Positions 48,780-51,937 of a stretch of 51,937 nt of DNA are shown here, piece after piece. This stretch comes from Terriglobales bacterium (lineage in GTDB: Bacteria > Acidobacteriota > Terriglobia > Terriglobales > Acidobacteriaceae). The notes beneath the pieces were generated by a model. It ran no database searches and was not told the DNA's origin. It saw nothing but the letters and a program-made list of their open reading frames with translations. Location: positions 1 to 51,937 of the forward strand of contig DATKKJ010000098.1 in NCBI GenBank assembly GCA_035543055.1, given 5' to 3'. The translations under genes were made by a program, and so were the position numbers. Each line of letters starts with the position of its first letter. Position 1 is the stretch's first letter.

Positions 48780-50021
48780 CTAAGTCCGCAGCAGCCCCGG
48801 GAATCGCCTTACGTCATTCTCAAAGCCCGGGAAGACCGTGGCCAGGTCGCTGTTGCCGAGGTGGCGATAGACGGCCTCGCCCAGCACACGGCGGAAATCT
48901 GTGGTCAGAGCGAGGTCGCGGCCTTCGTAGAGTTGGCCCGGGTTGAGGCCGGGCCAGTCGCCGTACACCCGTCCGCCTTTCACCGGTCCCCCGAGAACGA
49001 ACATCACATTGGCGTGGCCGTGGTCGGTGCCGCGGTTGCCGTTCTCGCGGGCGGTGCGGCCGAACTCCGACATGCTGACCAGCACGGTGTCGCCGGCGAG
49101 ATCGCCAAGGTCGGTCCAGAAGGCGGCAATGGCGCCGCCGAACTCGCGCAGCAGGTTGGCCAGCTGTCCCTGGGTGTTGCCCTCGTTGACATGGTGGTCC
49201 CAGCCGCCGATGTCGGCGAAGGCGACCTCGACGCCGAGATCGGCCTTCAGCAACTGCGCGATCTGGCGCAGGCTGTCTCCGAAACGCCCGCGAGGGTAGT
49301 TCGCGCCGGGCGCCGGGGTGTAGCGGCCCGGATCGGCGGACTTCAGCATCTTGACCGCGTCGAAGGTCTCTTGGCCGGTGCCGTGCAGCACGGCGTCCAC
49401 CGACTGCGCGTACATCGCCTCGAAAGTGTTGGCTAACGGCGCGGCGGCAGGATTGCGCCCCCCGACCCCGAACTCGTTCACGTTCGAGATGGCGATAGCG
49501 GGAGCCGAGCCGGCAAGCATCCGGGGCAGGCCGGTGCCGAGAGCGACGGCGCGGAAGGGACTCTCCTCGGCCTTCTTGTCGCGCAGGGCACGGTTCAACC
49601 AGCCGTCTTCGGTGGACTTCACGCCCGGGGTGCCCGATTCCATGTAGTCCTGGGCGTCGAAGTGGGAGCGCGTGGTGTCGGGTGAGCCGGCGGCGTGCAC
49701 CAGTGCCAGGTGCTTCTGGTTCCAAAGCGGCTTGAGCGGCGCCAGAGAAGGGTGCAGGCCGAAGAAACCGTCCAGGTCGAGCACACTCTGGCGAGGAATG
49801 GCGATGCTGGGACGCATGCCGTAGTAGGCGCCCTCGCCGTGGGGCACGACGATGTTCAGGCCGTCGGCGGCGCCGCGCTGGAAGAGCACCACCAGGCGTT
49901 TGCGGCGGCTGTTCTCGGCGCCGTAGACCGCGCGGGTGAGGAAGCCGGGAACGGCGGCGGTGGCGGCGATGGCCATCGCACTGCCCTTGAGGAAGACCCG
50001 TCGAGTGATTCTCATATCCAT
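48780..50021 (-). CDS. DUF1501 family protein with Tat signal
   Basis: A protein of about 413 residues. The N-terminus MRITRRVFLKGSAMAIAATA is a twin-arginine signal peptide. DUF1501 features: LVVLFQRGAADGLNIVVPHG, ALVHAAGSPDTTRSHFDAQD, DIGGWDHHVNEGNTQG, VLVSMSEFGRTARENGN and DHGHANVMFVLGGPVKGGRV. These resemble sulfatase/alkaline-phosphatase-like metal sites with conserved His and Asp. The pair DUF1800-DUF1501 is typical of Acidobacteria and Planctomycetes; function unknown. Start at ATG 50021 or 50015; further upstream is a palindromic repeat. It probably follows DUF1800 in one operon. Confidence 0.9.
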   Translation of the reverse strand: MDMRITRRVFLKGSAMAIAATAAVPGFLTRAVYGAENSRRKRLVVLFQRGAADGLNIVVPHGEGAYYGMRPSIAIPRQSVLDLDGFFGLHPSLAPLKPLWNQKHLALVHAAGSPDTTRSHFDAQDYMESGTPGVKSTEDGWLNRALRDKKAEESPFRAVALGTGLPRMLAGSAPAIAISNVNEFGVGGRNPAAAPLANTFEAMYAQSVDAVLHGTGQETFDAVKMLKSADPGRYTPAPGANYPRGRFGDSLRQIAQLLKADLGVEVAFADIGGWDHHVNEGNTQGQLANLLREFGGAIAAFWTDLGDLAGDTVLVSMSEFGRTARENGNRGTDHGHANVMFVLGGPVKGGRVYGDWPGLNPGQLYEGRDLALTTDFRRVLGEAVYRHLGNSDLATVFPGFENDVRRFPGLLRT

Positions 50022-50024
50022 TCC

Positions 50025-50051
50025 GTAGAGACGCCCGTCAGGGCGTCTCAC
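50025..50051. repeat. REP-like palindrome between DUF1800 and DUF1501
   Basis: GTAGAGACGCCC at 50025-50036 faces GGGCGTCTC at 50041-50049. Same family as 28107. It fills the gap between the two genes and may replace normal leader sequence. Confidence 0.75.
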
Positions 50052-50055
50052 AGTC

Positions 50056-51937
50056 CTATCGCCGCTGGAACTCCGGGGAGCCCAGGATCAGGCCGGCGAT
50101 GACGCCGGCTTTCACCGGCCGCGGCGAATCGTCCAGCCGCCGCCCGGTGACCTGGGGATCGTTCAACTGCTTCTCGATGGTCTCGTGCGTCTGCCGGGAG
50201 ACGTCGCCGGAAAGCAAGGCGTTCTCCAGCACGGCAAGCGTCTGCCTTGGGTCCTCAGACGGGGCATTGCCGAGCAGCGACTCGGGTTCGAGCCGGACCC
50301 CGGGCAGGCGTCCGGTGCCCATGGCGAGGGCCAGGTTCATGCGGTTGAGCAGGGCCGCCGAGTTCACCCAGGCGTCGGCCTTCATGGAATATCCGGTGGG
50401 CGGCTGCGCGCCGTACAGCGGCATGCCCATGCGGTTCAGCGCCTGCGCCAAAGGCATGGCGTTCTGCACGTCGATTGCGCCCGCACGCACGGCGGAGGCC
50501 ACGAATTCCAGCGGGGTCTTCACCTTGGCGCGATAGGACTCGGGCGCCCAGAACTCCGGCGAGCGGTACATGGCGCGCAGGACCTCGCGGATGTCGCCGT
50601 CGGTCTTTAGAAAAGTTTCGGCCATGCGGTCCACCAGCGCCGGCGGAGGTTCGTCGGAGACGAAGCGCATGGCCAGCTTGGTGGAGATGAAGCGGGCGGT
50701 CGAGGGATGGCGGGAGAGCATCTCGATCACTTCCTCGCCCTCTTTCTGGCCGTGTTCCTTGATCCTCTTGCCGAGGAAATTCTTTTCGCCGGGCTGGTGC
50801 ATGCGCTCGTTGAAATCGAAGCCGCCGCCCTGGCGCGGTTGCCTGATGGTCCAGCCGGTGAGGATCTTGGCCAGTTCGGTGACGTCCTGCTGGCTATAGC
50901 CGCCGTTCACCCCGAGGGTGTGCAGCTCCATGATCTCGCGGGCGTAGTTCTCGTTCAGGCCGCTGCGCTTGTTCTTGGCCTGTTGCTGGCGCTGCTGGGC
51001 GTTGGGATTCTGCCGCGGCTGGCCGAGGGGCCCGCCGAAGCGTCCGCGCCGATAGCCTCCGCGGCCCTGGGCGCGGCGCTGGCCGCCGGGGCCGTACCTG
51101 GCAAACTCGGAATCGGTCCCGACACTCAGCCAGTTGTCGAGGTAAAAGAGCATGGCTGGGCTCTTGGCCGTGGCTTCGAGCAGATCCTTGAACTTGCCCA
51201 GGGCGTGGGAACGGATCACGTCGCGCTCATAGGCGGTGATCAGGTAGCGGTCTGCGCCCTTGTTGATGAAGACGTTGAAGTGGTTGAACCAGAAGTCGGT
51301 CATCACTTCTTCAAGCTGACGCTCGCTGTAGGCGGCGCGCAGCAGCTTGCCCTGCTGGAGCTCGCCGACGATGGCCTGCTGCGGCGCGACCATGCGCATC
51401 AGGTTCTCGCGTTGCTGCGGAGTGAACTCGCCCATCAACTGCTGGCGCTGTTCCGGAGAGAGCGCCCGGTTGAAGCTGCGGAGCTCCTGGGGCGACATGC
51501 GGCCCAGTTCCTGCATGCGCTCTTCGGGAGTCATGTCGAGCATGGCGTCGGCCTTCTGCTGGGCCTGCATGCGCGCCTGGCGCCGCTCGGCCTGCTGCTC
51601 GGGCGACATCTCCTGCGGGTCGGCATCGGCGGCATCCGGATTCTCTCGCTTGGCCGCTTTGCGCTCCTGGTAGATCTCGATCTGCTTCTGATAGATGGCG
51701 CGCTCCTGGGGATCACGCGGCATGGGGGCCTTGCCCTCAGCCACCGCCTTCACCAGCGCGGGAGGCGGGAATCTCTCCACCATCTCGCGAGTGCTCATGG
51801 CCAGGGTCGGATAATTCGCGAGGCGCGCCTGCAGCTCGCGGTCGTCGATCCTCTCCGGATGGCGCTGCTGCTCGAACCACTTGTCGAGGCCCATGGCGCG
51901 GACCCGCTCCACCTCACCGGGACGCGGGCCGAAGCTG
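50056..51937 (-). CDS. DUF1800 family protein (partial, N-terminus outside window)
   Basis: The frame is open to the window edge: reading upstream of the GTG at 51912 gives SFGPRPGEVERVRAMGLDKW, the conserved DUF1800 N-terminal motif, so the gene begins beyond 51937. More than 620 residues are visible. Conserved parts: DFWFNHFNVFINKGADRYLI, NENYAREIMELHTLGVNGGY, LAKILTGWTI and MLSRHPSTARFISTKLAMRF. A Gln/Glu/Met/Arg-rich insert (about residues 60-180 of the visible part) and a Gly/Arg/Gln-rich insert (GGQRRAQGRGGYRRGRFGG) enlarge it relative to typical members. Function is unknown; usually exported. It pairs with DUF1501 downstream. Confidence 0.9.
   Translation of the reverse strand, partial: SFGPRPGEVERVRAMGLDKWFEQQRHPERIDDRELQARLANYPTLAMSTREMVERFPPPALVKAVAEGKAPMPRDPQERAIYQKQIEIYQERKAAKRENPDAADADPQEMSPEQQAERRQARMQAQQKADAMLDMTPEERMQELGRMSPQELRSFNRALSPEQRQQLMGEFTPQQRENLMRMVAPQQAIVGELQQGKLLRAAYSERQLEEVMTDFWFNHFNVFINKGADRYLITAYERDVIRSHALGKFKDLLEATAKSPAMLFYLDNWLSVGTDSEFARYGPGGQRRAQGRGGYRRGRFGGPLGQPRQNPNAQQRQQQAKNKRSGLNENYAREIMELHTLGVNGGYSQQDVTELAKILTGWTIRQPRQGGGFDFNERMHQPGEKNFLGKRIKEHGQKEGEEVIEMLSRHPSTARFISTKLAMRFVSDEPPPALVDRMAETFLKTDGDIREVLRAMYRSPEFWAPESYRAKVKTPLEFVASAVRAGAIDVQNAMPLAQALNRMGMPLYGAQPPTGYSMKADAWVNSAALLNRMNLALAMGTGRLPGVRLEPESLLGNAPSEDPRQTLAVLENALLSGDVSRQTHETIEKQLNDPQVTGRRLDDSPRPVKAGVIAGLILGSPEFQRR

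Overview
The window is about 52 kb of high-GC bacterial chromosome, densely coded on both strands. Several traits fit an acidobacterium of the Terriglobales/Koribacter type: a paired DUF1501/DUF1800 locus, a Ser/Thr kinase with TolB-like and TPR domains, a fused E1 alpha/beta dehydrogenase, and many short palindromic and 7-bp-period repeats between genes. The lineage is inferred from family composition only; there is no rRNA or marker gene here. No tRNA, rRNA or CRISPR array was seen.

Positions 1-24322 form a signalling island. Chemosensory cluster 1 lies on the minus strand (TonB-like protein, MCP, CheW, CheR, CheA, and CheB cut by the window edge). Divergent from it is a plus-strand two-component operon: a soluble GAF/PAS histidine kinase, a lone receiver and an NtrC-type sigma-54 activator. 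Next comes a three-gene operon of poorly known proteins (degenerate PilZ-like; a 474-aa unknown; a pseudo-receiver fused to a phosphotransfer helix pair without ATPase). Then follows chemosensory cluster 2, whose order (CheY-CheW-MCP-CheR-CheA with receiver-CheB-CheW) parallels the pil-chp cluster of Pseudomonas, plus a second CheW, a pseudo-receiver-DUF4388 protein and a receiver with a coiled-coil tail. I see sigma-54 type -24/-12 promoters in front of cluster 1 (6539-6524), the three-gene operon (11616-11631) and cluster 2 (14222-14237), with a weaker one before the kinase operon. A shared dyad TCTCA-N3-TGAGA lies upstream, so the activator encoded in the island probably switches on both arrays.

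Positions 24400-42900 are mostly housekeeping: uvrB, a Cys/His protein, a phosphoglycolate phosphatase-like HAD enzyme, E1 alpha/beta fusion, ferredoxin-NADP reductase-like flavoprotein, DAHP synthase, DoxX, a lysine dehydrogenase-like protein, an APC permease, a methyltransferase, a Ser/Thr kinase and tldD/pmbA. Upstream of DAHP synthase is a strong promoter, a 30-residue leader peptide with four Phe, one Tyr and two Trp codons, and an intrinsic terminator: a textbook attenuator layout.

Positions 42949-44925 look like an inserted element of 1949 bp. It has 37-bp identical terminal inverted repeats, a 14-bp direct repeat on each side, and one lower-GC zinc-ribbon membrane protein gene but no transposase. 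It sits exactly at the -35 box of the downstream nuoB promoter and separates that promoter from a consensus CRP-type site at 42923-42938.

Positions 44975-51937 hold an isolated nuoB, a Rieske protein, a GAF-GGDEF protein with a degenerate active site, a secreted protein of unknown role, and a Tat-exported DUF1501 protein with a DUF1800 partner that runs off the right edge.
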